The notes under the pieces are model-generated. The model was not told the DNA's origin, did not search any database, and saw nothing but the letters and a program-made list of their open reading frames with translations. 57,714 nucleotides of DNA from an uncultured Saprospirales bacterium (GTDB taxonomy: Bacteria; Bacteroidota; Bacteroidia; Chitinophagales; Saprospiraceae): the NCBI GenBank assembly GCA_937926355.1, contig CALAZP010000323.1:1-57714 (forward strand). Reading direction: 5' to 3'. Positions within the stretch are counted from its first letter, which is position 1. Each line of letters opens with the position of its first letter. This document shows positions 8,784 through 16,389 of the stretch, one piece after another. The position numbers and the translations under genes are program-made.

Positions 8784-9705
8784 TATTGTTGTGTATCCGT
8801 TGCTCCAGCGACATTGCTGATACCGCTAATCTAAAGGGGTTCCCCGTTAATATTTTAAATAATTCCCGATACCGCTCCGAGACTTCCTCCACAAATGTAT
8901 CGGGCATCTCTGGCATCTGTTGTCCCTCCAGACCCTGAAAGCCATGACTCAACAGCCACTCTCTAACAAATTCTTTACTCAGCTGCTGTTGCCGCTCGTC
9001 TTTTTTTTGCCGTTCGGCATAACCTTCTAAATAAAAATAACGGGAGCTGTCCGGCGTATGAATCTCGTCAATAACATATATAGTACCATCTCGCTTACCA
9101 AACTCATATTTGGTGTCTACTAAAATTAATCCTCGCTCAGCAGCCATCTCCGTTCCTCTCTGAAAAAGGGCCTTGGTATAATTTTCCAAAATGACATAAT
9201 CAGTCTCTGATACCAAACCCGTCGCTAGAATATCAGCTCTGGAAATATCCTCATCATGCCCTTCGTCAGCCTTAGTAGCGGGCGTAATTATAGGCTCTGG
9301 AAAAGGATCATTCTCTTTCATCCCCTCCGGCAGAGGAACCCCACATAAAATCCGCTTCCCTAACTGATATTCCCGCCAAGCATGCCCTACCAAATACCCT
9401 CGAATCACCATTTCTACTTTAATGGGAGTACATTTCCATCCAATGCTTACATTAGGGTCAGGCTGAGACAACAACCAATTGGGTGCAATATCCTGGGTAG
9501 CCTCCAAAAAATAGCGAGCCAACTGGTTCAAAATCGCCCCTTTTCCTGGAATTGGCTTAGGAAGAATACAGTCGAAAGCGGATATGCGATCAGTAGCTAC
9601 CATCACCAAATGGTCTCCTAAATCATAGACGTCTCGAACTTTTCCCCGATAAAAACTTTGCTGTCCGGGAAGTTTGAATTGGGTCTCCTTAATTGTGGGT
9701 TCCAT
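8746..9705 (-). CDS. purC: Phosphoribosylaminoimidazole-succinocarboxamide synthase
   Basis: This ATP-dependent enzyme joins CAIR and aspartate in purine synthesis. The 319-residue protein is of the longer SAICAR synthetase type. It has the nucleotide-binding start YRGKVRDVYDLGDHLVMVAT (19-38), then DRISAFDCILPKPIPGKG, VEMVIRGYLVGHAWREY, and the substrate-binding ILVDTKYEFGKRDG and DEIHTPDSSRY motifs. All are intact. The gene ends inside the convergent dehydrogenase gene (38-bp overlap). Upstream is the PhoD-like gene, 23 bp away on the same strand. Confidence 0.95.
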   Translation of the reverse strand: MEPTIKETQFKLPGQQSFYRGKVRDVYDLGDHLVMVATDRISAFDCILPKPIPGKGAILNQLARYFLEATQDIAPNWLLSQPDPNVSIGWKCTPIKVEMVIRGYLVGHAWREYQLGKRILCGVPLPEGMKENDPFPEPIITPATKADEGHDEDISRADILATGLVSETDYVILENYTKALFQRGTEMAAERGLILVDTKYEFGKRDGTIYVIDEIHTPDSSRYFYLEGYAERQKKDERQQQLSKEFVREWLLSHGFQGLEGQQMPEMPDTFVEEVSERYRELFKILTGNPFRLAVSAMSLEQRIHNNIRKGLLALGYKE

Positions 9706-9728
9706 GATTTTACTTTAGTTTTTTAGGG

Positions 9729-10790
9729 TTAAGGTAGTTCTTCCTGCAGTAAAACCTCATTTTCAGTGCTCATAACTGTTACTGATAACTGAGGAGGCGC
9801 CGTATCCCAGTTTATTCGAATCACCCCATAGTTTTTCGAAACCAATAAATCGCCTACCCGATATTGATTCGGTTCCTCCACCAAAAGACCGCTCCAAGTA
9901 TGCGTCAAACCGCTAGCAGTGAGTTCATAAATATTTTTTTCGCCTCCGGCAAAAGGCCATTTGGAAAGCTCGGCAATATGTCGATCTCCACTCATCAATA
10001 ATAATCCCGAGGGATCTATTTCAGCAATTAATGCCAAAAGCCGATTTCTAGCTTGAGGAAAATTGGCCCACTTTTCAAATCCCTGTTCCTCTGGAATCAT
10101 TTGAATCCCACAACCAATCAAGTGGACTTGTGCATCACTCTCTCTCAACTCCTCTTCCAACCACTTCCATTGCGCTTCCCCTAGTATATCCCCAGTCTCA
10201 TTGGGTAAATATCTGGGGCCAGAACGCAGACCCGTACCTTGAAGCGTATCCCTAAAATATCGGGCATCTAGTAATATAATTTTTACCTTTTTTCCCGAAG
10301 GGCCAAATGAAAAGGATTGATAAGCCCCCTCCCGACTTCGAACTGCGGCATCTAAAGGAACATCCAAAAAGTCTAACATCCGTTCCTTACTCGCCTCCTT
10401 AAAAGGATAATGTTGGTCACCGTCATTGACCCCATAATCATGATCGTCCCAAATACCAATTACAGGAGTGCGCGCTATAAATGCACTGTAATATTCATTG
10501 GTTTTTTGTTGTTGGTACTTGGTTTCCAAAACACCCATATCTTCGCTATCACCATAGATATTATCCCCCAACCAAATCCAAAGATCAGGATCTTGGGCAT
10601 TGATGGAATCCCAATAAACCTGAGGCAGATCCTGGCGATTACAGGAACCTACAGCAATAGTAGTCAGTAGTATAGTCGTATCCAATTCCTTTTCCTGCCT
10701 AAGTGACATTTGATCTACTGCCTCTTGGGGGCTAGTTGAACAACTCGCTAGTCCACTGGCGACTAAACAAAGAACAATGGCTTTTTTCAT
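9729..10790 (-). CDS. PhoD-like metallophosphatase lipoprotein
   Basis: This 353-residue protein has a lipoprotein signal peptide with lipobox GLASC (lipid Cys17). It carries the PhoD/alkaline phosphatase D metallophosphatase motifs: AVGSCNRQ, WLGDNIYGDS, GIWDDHDYGVNDGD and MSGDRHIAEL. These bind the metal centre (Fe/Ca in characterised PhoD; Mn or Zn in relatives) and hydrolyse phosphomono- or diesters. The predicted location is anchored at the outer membrane or periplasm. It is on the same strand as purC and the oxidoreductase upstream (10 bp away), so a loose operon is possible. The natural substrate is unknown. Confidence 0.85.
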   Translation of the reverse strand: MKKAIVLCLVASGLASCSTSPQEAVDQMSLRQEKELDTTILLTTIAVGSCNRQDLPQVYWDSINAQDPDLWIWLGDNIYGDSEDMGVLETKYQQQKTNEYYSAFIARTPVIGIWDDHDYGVNDGDQHYPFKEASKERMLDFLDVPLDAAVRSREGAYQSFSFGPSGKKVKIILLDARYFRDTLQGTGLRSGPRYLPNETGDILGEAQWKWLEEELRESDAQVHLIGCGIQMIPEEQGFEKWANFPQARNRLLALIAEIDPSGLLLMSGDRHIAELSKWPFAGGEKNIYELTASGLTHTWSGLLVEEPNQYRVGDLLVSKNYGVIRINWDTAPPQLSVTVMSTENEVLLQEELP

Positions 10791-10800
10791 AATTGTACTT

Positions 10801-11790
10801 TTATTCTAAACATGTATATCGAAGACCTATTTGCCGCCTAACTTCATCCATGACTTCCATTAGGGCCAAACTTTGGTCCAGTGGCCATTTAGAGCTTTCT
10901 AAAGCTCCTTCTCTAACGCACTTTTCAACTTCTTTTGCTTCCCATCCATATCCCCAACCCATTTGGTCAAAATACTTTATTTCTGGAACCCCACCGTGCG
11001 GCAGAAATGCTAAAGAAGTCGTCTCGTGCCACCTAGTATGTAAATGGATCACTCCCTCGCTTCCATATATAAATCCTTCTGTTTTCGTATCGTTTCGAAT
11101 AGTGGCATGCAACTGGCCATATTGATTTTTTTCGTGTCTGGTGGTAATGATTACCTCCTCATCAATACCCGTATTGCCAATAACTCCTTTAGCCGCTATT
11201 TCTGAAGGCTTTCCCATTACCAATAAGGCCAGAAAAATAGGATAAATACCTATATCTAAAAGCGCTCCACCTGCTAAATGGGGGTTATATAACCGGCCTT
11301 CGGGATCTCTATTGGAGGGGTAGAAACCAAAATCAGCTTTCACGCCTTGTACCTCCCCAATTTTACCCGATGCTATCCATTCCAAAGCTTGTTCCACCGA
11401 AGGGATAAATCTAGTCCATAGCGCCTCCATTAGAAACACTTGATGCTTTTTGGACGCCTCTATCATCGTTTTCACTTGTTGACTATTGATGGCAAGTGGT
11501 TTTTCACAAAGAACCGGAATGCCTGCCTCCAAACTTCTTAGGGTATGCTCAAAATGTCCTGAATGTGGACTGGCAATATAAATGGCATCTACATCATTTG
11601 CATGCCAAAGTTCTTCATAACTGCCGTAAATTTTAGGGATATCAAACCGCTGGGCAAAAAGAGTAGCTCGCTCCATAGATCTTGAACCTACCGCCTCAAT
11701 GCGATGTCCCGCAAGTTGGAGGAGATCTTCGGCAAATTTACCTGCAATTTTCCCCGGCGCTAATATTCCCCATTTGAATTCTTGAGCCAT
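10801..11790 (-). CDS. Gfo/Idh/MocA family oxidoreductase
   Basis: This 329-residue NAD(P)-dependent dehydrogenase has a Rossmann start WGILAPGKIAGKFAEDL (7-23) and the family motif CEKPLA, with Lys97 expected to be catalytic. The substrate domain has GGALLDIGIYPI, the usual site of the Asp/His pair. Closest general type by eye is the dihydrodiol/trans-1,2-dihydrobenzenediol dehydrogenase or sugar oxidoreductase group. The actual sugar or polyol substrate is not predictable. No signal peptide is present, so it should be cytoplasmic. It is divergent from the BASS transporter across 48 bp. Confidence 0.85.
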   Translation of the reverse strand: MAQEFKWGILAPGKIAGKFAEDLLQLAGHRIEAVGSRSMERATLFAQRFDIPKIYGSYEELWHANDVDAIYIASPHSGHFEHTLRSLEAGIPVLCEKPLAINSQQVKTMIEASKKHQVFLMEALWTRFIPSVEQALEWIASGKIGEVQGVKADFGFYPSNRDPEGRLYNPHLAGGALLDIGIYPIFLALLVMGKPSEIAAKGVIGNTGIDEEVIITTRHEKNQYGQLHATIRNDTKTEGFIYGSEGVIHLHTRWHETTSLAFLPHGGVPEIKYFDQMGWGYGWEAKEVEKCVREGALESSKWPLDQSLALMEVMDEVRRQIGLRYTCLE

Positions 11791-11838
11791 CCTTTAATTT
11801 TATGCTCCAATATAGAAATATAAACCTAATTTAGAGCC

Positions 11839-12741
11839 ATGAGCAATGTAGATGACCTGGTTATTCATTTTGAAGGGGATGAACTATACTTAATGAACAT
11901 CGCCCTGATGATTTTGATGTTTGGTATAGCTCTTGACCTCAAACTCCAACATTTTAAAGCTATTGTACAAATGCCTAAATCAATAGCAGTCGGCCTGAGC
12001 AGCCAGTGGATATTATTACCCTTACTTACAATAGGATTAATTCTTCTAACTGATCTGCCAGAGAGTATGGTCCTTGGACTTTTGTTGGTAGCAGCTTGTC
12101 CTGGAGGTAATGTTTCTAATTTTGCCGTTCATATTGCTGGAGGCAATAGCGCATTATCCATATCACTCACCACCATTTCAACTATATTTGCAGTAATAGG
12201 AACTCCTTTAATTTTTCAAATTTTAGCTCCTTTATTTGTAGATTCTGAGGTATCGGGAATCAATTTTTACATTCCTCTGGACCAAATGGCCCTGACTATT
12301 GGACAATTAATTGTATTGCCCTTAGTTATTGGTATGGGGTTGAATCATTTCTTTCCCCATTTGGCCTCTAAAATGACCCAACCCATTAGAATTCTATCAA
12401 TGATACTTTTCTTAGTTATCGTTGTGGTAGCTATTCTTGGGAACTTAGAAAACTTATTTCAATACGCCCACTTAGCATTTTTTTTAGTAGTCATACACAA
12501 TGCAATGGCCATATTAGGAGGATACAGTTGGGCTACTCTGTGGAGATTGCCCACAAAGGACCGAAGAGCTATTGCTATTGAAACAGGCATTCAGAATTCC
12601 GGTTTGGGTCTTATTCTAATATTTAATTTTTTTGATGGTCTTGGTGGCATGGCATTAGTAGCTGCAAGCTGGGGAATATGGCACCTTATAGCTGGAGGCA
12701 CTCTAGCAGCATTCTGGAATCAACGACCGATTTCTGATTAA
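11839..12741 (+). CDS. Bile acid:sodium symporter (BASS) family transporter
   Basis: This 300-residue integral membrane protein has about nine to ten hydrophobic segments. It carries the BASS/SBF signature VAACPGGNVSNFAVHIAGGN (about 90-109) in the crossover region, and the second conserved element ETGIQNSGLGLIL (about 248-260). BASS members move organic anions such as bile acids, 2-oxo acids or pantoate with sodium. The substrate here is not inferable, since no biosynthetic neighbour points to it. The 251 bp after the stop (12742-12992) holds no gene or clear signal. Confidence 0.85.
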   Translation: MSNVDDLVIHFEGDELYLMNIALMILMFGIALDLKLQHFKAIVQMPKSIAVGLSSQWILLPLLTIGLILLTDLPESMVLGLLLVAACPGGNVSNFAVHIAGGNSALSISLTTISTIFAVIGTPLIFQILAPLFVDSEVSGINFYIPLDQMALTIGQLIVLPLVIGMGLNHFFPHLASKMTQPIRILSMILFLVIVVVAILGNLENLFQYAHLAFFLVVIHNAMAILGGYSWATLWRLPTKDRRAIAIETGIQNSGLGLILIFNFFDGLGGMALVAASWGIWHLIAGGTLAAFWNQRPISD

Positions 12742-12992
12742 TGGCAACCTATCTACCCGGAATTAACTTTATCCCTTTAAAAGGAATGGCAGAAAGCTAC
12801 TTATAGCTGAATATTAGAATAGCCTCTTTTTTATAGATTGAAACTAAATGTGGTGAAAACACCTATTTATTAAGATAAAAAGTATAATCCGTTAATAACA
12901 GCTAAAAAAAATTACATCTTAAAGCCTTACCGGTAAAACAATTAAGCCAAGAATTTCTCTAAGACTATATGAATCGGCAAACTCAAAGCAAT

Positions 12993-13985
12993 TTATGCCT
13001 GAAGAATATTCATATACATTGCAGATAAAAACACCTGATCAGCATTAAAGGGTTGGTTCTCAAATTTTTTCAAGAAAAAACCACTTACTACCTCTGCCAT
13101 ATCCTCCATATCGTATTTTAACAGTCCATTTATTAATAACCAACTGAAAAAAGGTTGTTCCATCAATGCCATAAATTGGGGAGTAGTCTTAACACCATCT
13201 GGAAATTCTAAAGCCATTTGATCCAATTCAGCGAAAATACACAACCTAGCTAGTAGTTGTTCAGCTTGATCTTGGGTGGGTATTCCTCCAGCCATTAAAA
13301 TTAATTCATTAAGGGGTTGAGGTAAATACTCGGTGGGAATTACCTTATAAGTTCCCATAGAATTATCCCAATACTGCTCATCCACGCAATAAATTCCCAT
13401 TTCCTGAGCGTACATTAAATCCGAAATATCCAATCCCAGTTTACCACCTAAATGAATCAAGCTTTCATTAGAAGCGGCCATAATGGCGTTAAACAAAGCA
13501 CCTGGCGTGTCTCCCTCTACTTTATTAACCAATAAATCATTGTCAAATACGGCCGTTACTAATCTTTTTATGGCAGCGTGCTCCCAATCATAAGATACCT
13601 TTAAAGTAGAGGTTTCCTCATCTGCAGCATTTTGATACCACCATTGATGATTAGACAAAGATTTTTTTACGTATTCCTTGAAATGAGATTTAATTTCCGC
13701 TCCAACAGGAACAGAGCGGTAAATTTTTTCTAGAATCAATCCTGCTAAGGGCAGAGCAGGAATATCATTTGATTGAAAAGCTGGTAGAAAACCATATTTA
13801 TTTTGCCTTTCCCATACTTTGTTTAACAAAGCTATGGATTGTGTTGGATTAACCCTTACGCTTGCTAACGCCATGAACAACAGTTCTTCTGTCGCCATTT
13901 CAGCTAAGTTTGCCGTAAACTTTGCCTCTGAAAACAAAGAAATACAAGCCTCGGCAGCGCCCGGGATTTTGGTCGTCATTTCCAA
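12993..13985 (-). CDS. Degenerate alpha/alpha-toroid glycosidase-like protein
   Basis: This 330-residue, wholly helical cytoplasmic protein has no signal peptide. I recognise the repeat pattern of the MGH1/GH63-like alpha/alpha toroid. A pair of helices is joined by WERQNKYGFLPAFQSND (about 64-80). Next come SYDWEHAAIKRL (130-141), where active enzymes have a catalytic Asp after WE, then GALFNAIMAASNESLIHLGGKLG (about 162-184), EQYWDNSMGTYKV (about 203-215), and AGGIPTQDQAEQLLARLC. The N-terminal WDS-type motif and a plausible C-terminal catalytic Glu region are not seen, so I infer a shortened, probably non-catalytic relative. It is divergent from the TetR operon across 131 bp, which suggests shared regulation. 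The family call is my pattern match and needs a profile search. Confidence 0.55.
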   Translation of the reverse strand: MEMTTKIPGAAEACISLFSEAKFTANLAEMATEELLFMALASVRVNPTQSIALLNKVWERQNKYGFLPAFQSNDIPALPLAGLILEKIYRSVPVGAEIKSHFKEYVKKSLSNHQWWYQNAADEETSTLKVSYDWEHAAIKRLVTAVFDNDLLVNKVEGDTPGALFNAIMAASNESLIHLGGKLGLDISDLMYAQEMGIYCVDEQYWDNSMGTYKVIPTEYLPQPLNELILMAGGIPTQDQAEQLLARLCIFAELDQMALEFPDGVKTTPQFMALMEQPFFSWLLINGLLKYDMEDMAEVVSGFFLKKFENQPFNADQVFLSAMYMNILQA

Positions 13986-14086
13986 AGTGTAATTATTTTA
14001 ATATCAAAGAAAATTAAATTTATTTTAATTACATATAATAAAGCGATTTATTTTTTTTTCAAAATTTCGATTAATGAAATTGAAAA

Positions 14087-14100
14087 TGGTAAATTTACCA
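14087..14100. promoter_or_regulatory. Candidate TetR operator palindrome
   Basis: TGGTAAATTTACCA is a perfect 14-bp palindrome ending 16 bp before the tetR ATG, in the divergent region. Its core TAAATTTA resembles a -7 element, so occupancy would block a promoter. A second inverted repeat, AATTTC/GAAATT (14063-14068 and 14076-14081), lies just upstream. TetR proteins commonly bind palindromes next to their own gene. Confidence 0.5.
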
Positions 14101-14116
14101 CTTAAACCCCCTTGAA

Positions 14117-14731
14117 ATGGCTGTAAACATTAAAAAGAAAAAAGACAAAAGGGACCGGATTCTTGTAGCAGCAGCTGATGTTTTCAACCGATTTGGCTTT
14201 GAAAGATCGACGCTAGAAGATATTGGAAAACGTTGTCAACTCAATAAGTCCTCTCTTTACTACTACTTTAGCAGTAAGGAAGAAATATATGCGCAGGTCA
14301 TTTTAAAAGAAACGGCCAAATTCATAAGTGATTTACAAGCTACTACTTTGACCTTTTCAGGAGTTAGCGATCGAATGGTTTTTTATTTAACGGAGCGAAT
14401 CAGAAGATATGACGAAGTCATCAACCTGACCCAAATTAGTTTGGAAAGTCGCCCAAAATTAGAACCAATTTTCCTGGAATTATCAGAGGTGATTCGGGAA
14501 AAAGAGATAGCCTTTATTTTGTCTCTCTTTGAAAATGCTGCGGACAATGGGGAGTTGCCGAGATTTGAAGCATCCGAATTGGCCGAGAGTTTTTATATCA
14601 TATCAGAAGCCCATAAAAAGGATTGGTTAGAAAAGGATGAACTATTTATTGAAGGGCGTTACGATTACAATGCGGTGGAAACCAGAATGACGGCTATTAC
14701 TGTGCTCATACTTAACGGTTTGCAAAGATAA
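14117..14731 (+). CDS. TetR/AcrR family transcriptional regulator
   Basis: This 204-residue protein has an N-terminal TetR DNA-binding domain: RILVAAADVFNRFGFERSTL (14-33), then EDIGKRCQLNKSSLYYYFSS with the recognition helix. A variable helical ligand-binding domain follows. The start MAVNIKKKKDKRD is strongly basic. Its stop overlaps the ATG of the next gene in TAATG, so it is translationally coupled to the sulfotransferase-like gene. It is likely autoregulated through the palindrome at 14087-14100 and probably controls the whole three-gene operon. The ligand is unknown. Confidence 0.9.
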   Translation: MAVNIKKKKDKRDRILVAAADVFNRFGFERSTLEDIGKRCQLNKSSLYYYFSSKEEIYAQVILKETAKFISDLQATTLTFSGVSDRMVFYLTERIRRYDEVINLTQISLESRPKLEPIFLELSEVIREKEIAFILSLFENAADNGELPRFEASELAESFYIISEAHKKDWLEKDELFIEGRYDYNAVETRMTAITVLILNGLQR

Positions 14732-15459
14732 TGGTACAAAAGAGAATCAACCTCTGGTCTAGCCCCAGAAATATTTCAACTGCATTTATGTATTCTTTTG
14801 CTGAACGCAAGGATACCTCTGTGGTAGATGAACCTTTTTATGCTTATTTCTTAACCCATTGTAAAAGGGCATTAGACCACCCGGGAAAAGAAGAAGTGCT
14901 TCAAAGTCAGCCTACGAATTTTGATCAGGTAGTCCACCAAACGCTTCAAAAAGAATACGATACGCCTTTGGTAGTATTCAAACAAATGACGCATCACATG
15001 TTAGAGGGCAAATACGATTTTGCATCAGAAATGTATAATGTGATGTTGATTAGAAACCCCATCGATATTATTCACTCCTATTCTAAAGTCATTCAAACTC
15101 CAGTAATGGAGGATATCGGAGTCGAACAACAGCTGGAAATTTTTGAAAAATTGAATCAAATGGGTTGTTTGCACGCCGTTGTAGACACCAATGAGTTATT
15201 AAAAAATCCGGCTGGTGTTTTAGCCGAATTGTGTGTTTCGTTGGAAATCCCCTTCGATCCTGCTATGTTATCTTGGCCAGCAGGTCCTAGGCCTGAAGAT
15301 GGGGTGTGGGCGCCTTATTGGTATGAAAATGTTCATAAAAGTACTGGATTTGCTCCGCCTTCGAAAGAAGAAAAAGTCATACCAGCATCCTTACAACCTT
15401 TACTAGAAAGTTGTATGCCTATTTATGAAATATTATTTGAATCAGCGATAAAAAGTTAA
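14731..15459 (+). CDS. Sulfotransferase-like P-loop protein
   Basis: This 242-residue protein has a PAPS-binding sulfotransferase fold. The 5'-phosphosulfate loop is WSSPRNISTAF (9-19). The 3'-phosphate motif is LIRNPIDIIHSYSKV (106-120), with Arg108 and Ser116 in the expected places. A conserved C-terminal element PEDGVWAPYWYENVHKSTGF (188-207) is not part of ordinary sulfotransferases. As I recall, it marks the N-terminal half of plant proteins whose C-terminal half is a branched-chain-aminotransferase-like domain. The next gene, 8 bp downstream, encodes just that kind of aminotransferase. Substrate and even sulfotransferase activity are unproven. Confidence 0.75.
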   Translation: MVQKRINLWSSPRNISTAFMYSFAERKDTSVVDEPFYAYFLTHCKRALDHPGKEEVLQSQPTNFDQVVHQTLQKEYDTPLVVFKQMTHHMLEGKYDFASEMYNVMLIRNPIDIIHSYSKVIQTPVMEDIGVEQQLEIFEKLNQMGCLHAVVDTNELLKNPAGVLAELCVSLEIPFDPAMLSWPAGPRPEDGVWAPYWYENVHKSTGFAPPSKEEKVIPASLQPLLESCMPIYEILFESAIKS

Positions 15460-15467
15460 ACCGAGGT

Positions 15468-16370
15468 ATGTTACAAAAGCAAAACCCTAAAAACAATGAT
15501 ATTCTGGTATATGTAAATGGTGCTTTGATGCATCGCAACGAGGCGAAAGTTTCTGTGTTTGATAGTGTAGTACAAGGAGGAGATGCTGTTTGGGAAGGAT
15601 TGAGGGTTTACCAAGGAAGAATTTTTTGTTTGGATAAACACCTCCAAAGATTAGAAGATTCAGCTCATGCATTAGATTTTAAAGAGGTTCCCTCTGTGGA
15701 TTTCGTTGCACAAGCTATTTTTGAAACCCTTAGAGCCAATCAAATGGATGATGGTGTACATATTAGATTGACGCTGACAAGAGGGGAAAAATATACTTCA
15801 GGTATGGATCCCAGGTTAAATCAAAAAGGATGTACCTTGATTGTTTTGGCAGAGTGGAAACCACCGGTTTACCCAGAGAGTATTACTTTAATTACGGCAT
15901 CTACCAGGCGCAATAATCCTATGTTTCTCGATTCAAAAATCCATCACAATAATCTGTTGAATAATATATTGGCTAAAATTGAGGCCAACTATGCCGGAGC
16001 AGATGATGCCATTATGTTGGATAAAGATGGATTTGTGGCGGAGACCAATGCAGTGAATTTATTTATGATTAAAGATGGAGTGGTCAAAACCCCTGCTGCC
16101 CATGCTTGTTTGCCGGGCATCACTAGAGGCACGGTAATAGAAATCTGCCAGCAAGCCGGCATTCCTTTAGAAGAAGGATCTTTTTCTCTTTCGGAGTTCT
16201 ACAATGCTGACGAAGTTTTCGCTACTGGAACTATGGGAGAATTGACCAGGGTACATGAGATTGATGGCAGGGCGATTAGGGGAAGTGGCCGAAACGAGAC
16301 CTTCCAAAAATTAACTCAGATTTTCCGAGCTAAAACAGAAAAAGAGGGAGTCCCTATTCCTGGACAATGA
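15468..16370 (+). CDS. Class IV (branched-chain/D-amino acid-like) aminotransferase
   Basis: This 300-residue PLP enzyme is of fold type IV. The PLP Schiff-base lysine is Lys157 in LDSKIHHNNLLNNILAK. Glu192 in GFVAETNAVNLF contacts the pyridine nitrogen. Phosphate-binding residues sit in CLPGITRGTVIE and ATGTMGELT. The N-terminal SVFDSVVQGGDAVWEGLRVY is complete. Family members transaminate branched-chain or D-amino acids or act as 4-amino-4-deoxychorismate lyases, and I would not name it ilvE without biochemistry. It is the last gene of the TetR operon, 8 bp after the sulfotransferase-like gene. Only 19 bp separate it from the convergent thioredoxin-fold gene. Confidence 0.85.
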   Translation: MLQKQNPKNNDILVYVNGALMHRNEAKVSVFDSVVQGGDAVWEGLRVYQGRIFCLDKHLQRLEDSAHALDFKEVPSVDFVAQAIFETLRANQMDDGVHIRLTLTRGEKYTSGMDPRLNQKGCTLIVLAEWKPPVYPESITLITASTRRNNPMFLDSKIHHNNLLNNILAKIEANYAGADDAIMLDKDGFVAETNAVNLFMIKDGVVKTPAAHACLPGITRGTVIEICQQAGIPLEEGSFSLSEFYNADEVFATGTMGELTRVHEIDGRAIRGSGRNETFQKLTQIFRAKTEKEGVPIPGQ

Positions 16371-16389
16371 TATTTTTCCCGAAGGGGAT

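Noticed and set aside
12742..12992. Possible small gene or regulatory RNA after the BASS transporter
   Set aside because: Only a frame of about 20 codons and weak short repeats are present, with no promoter-terminator pair.
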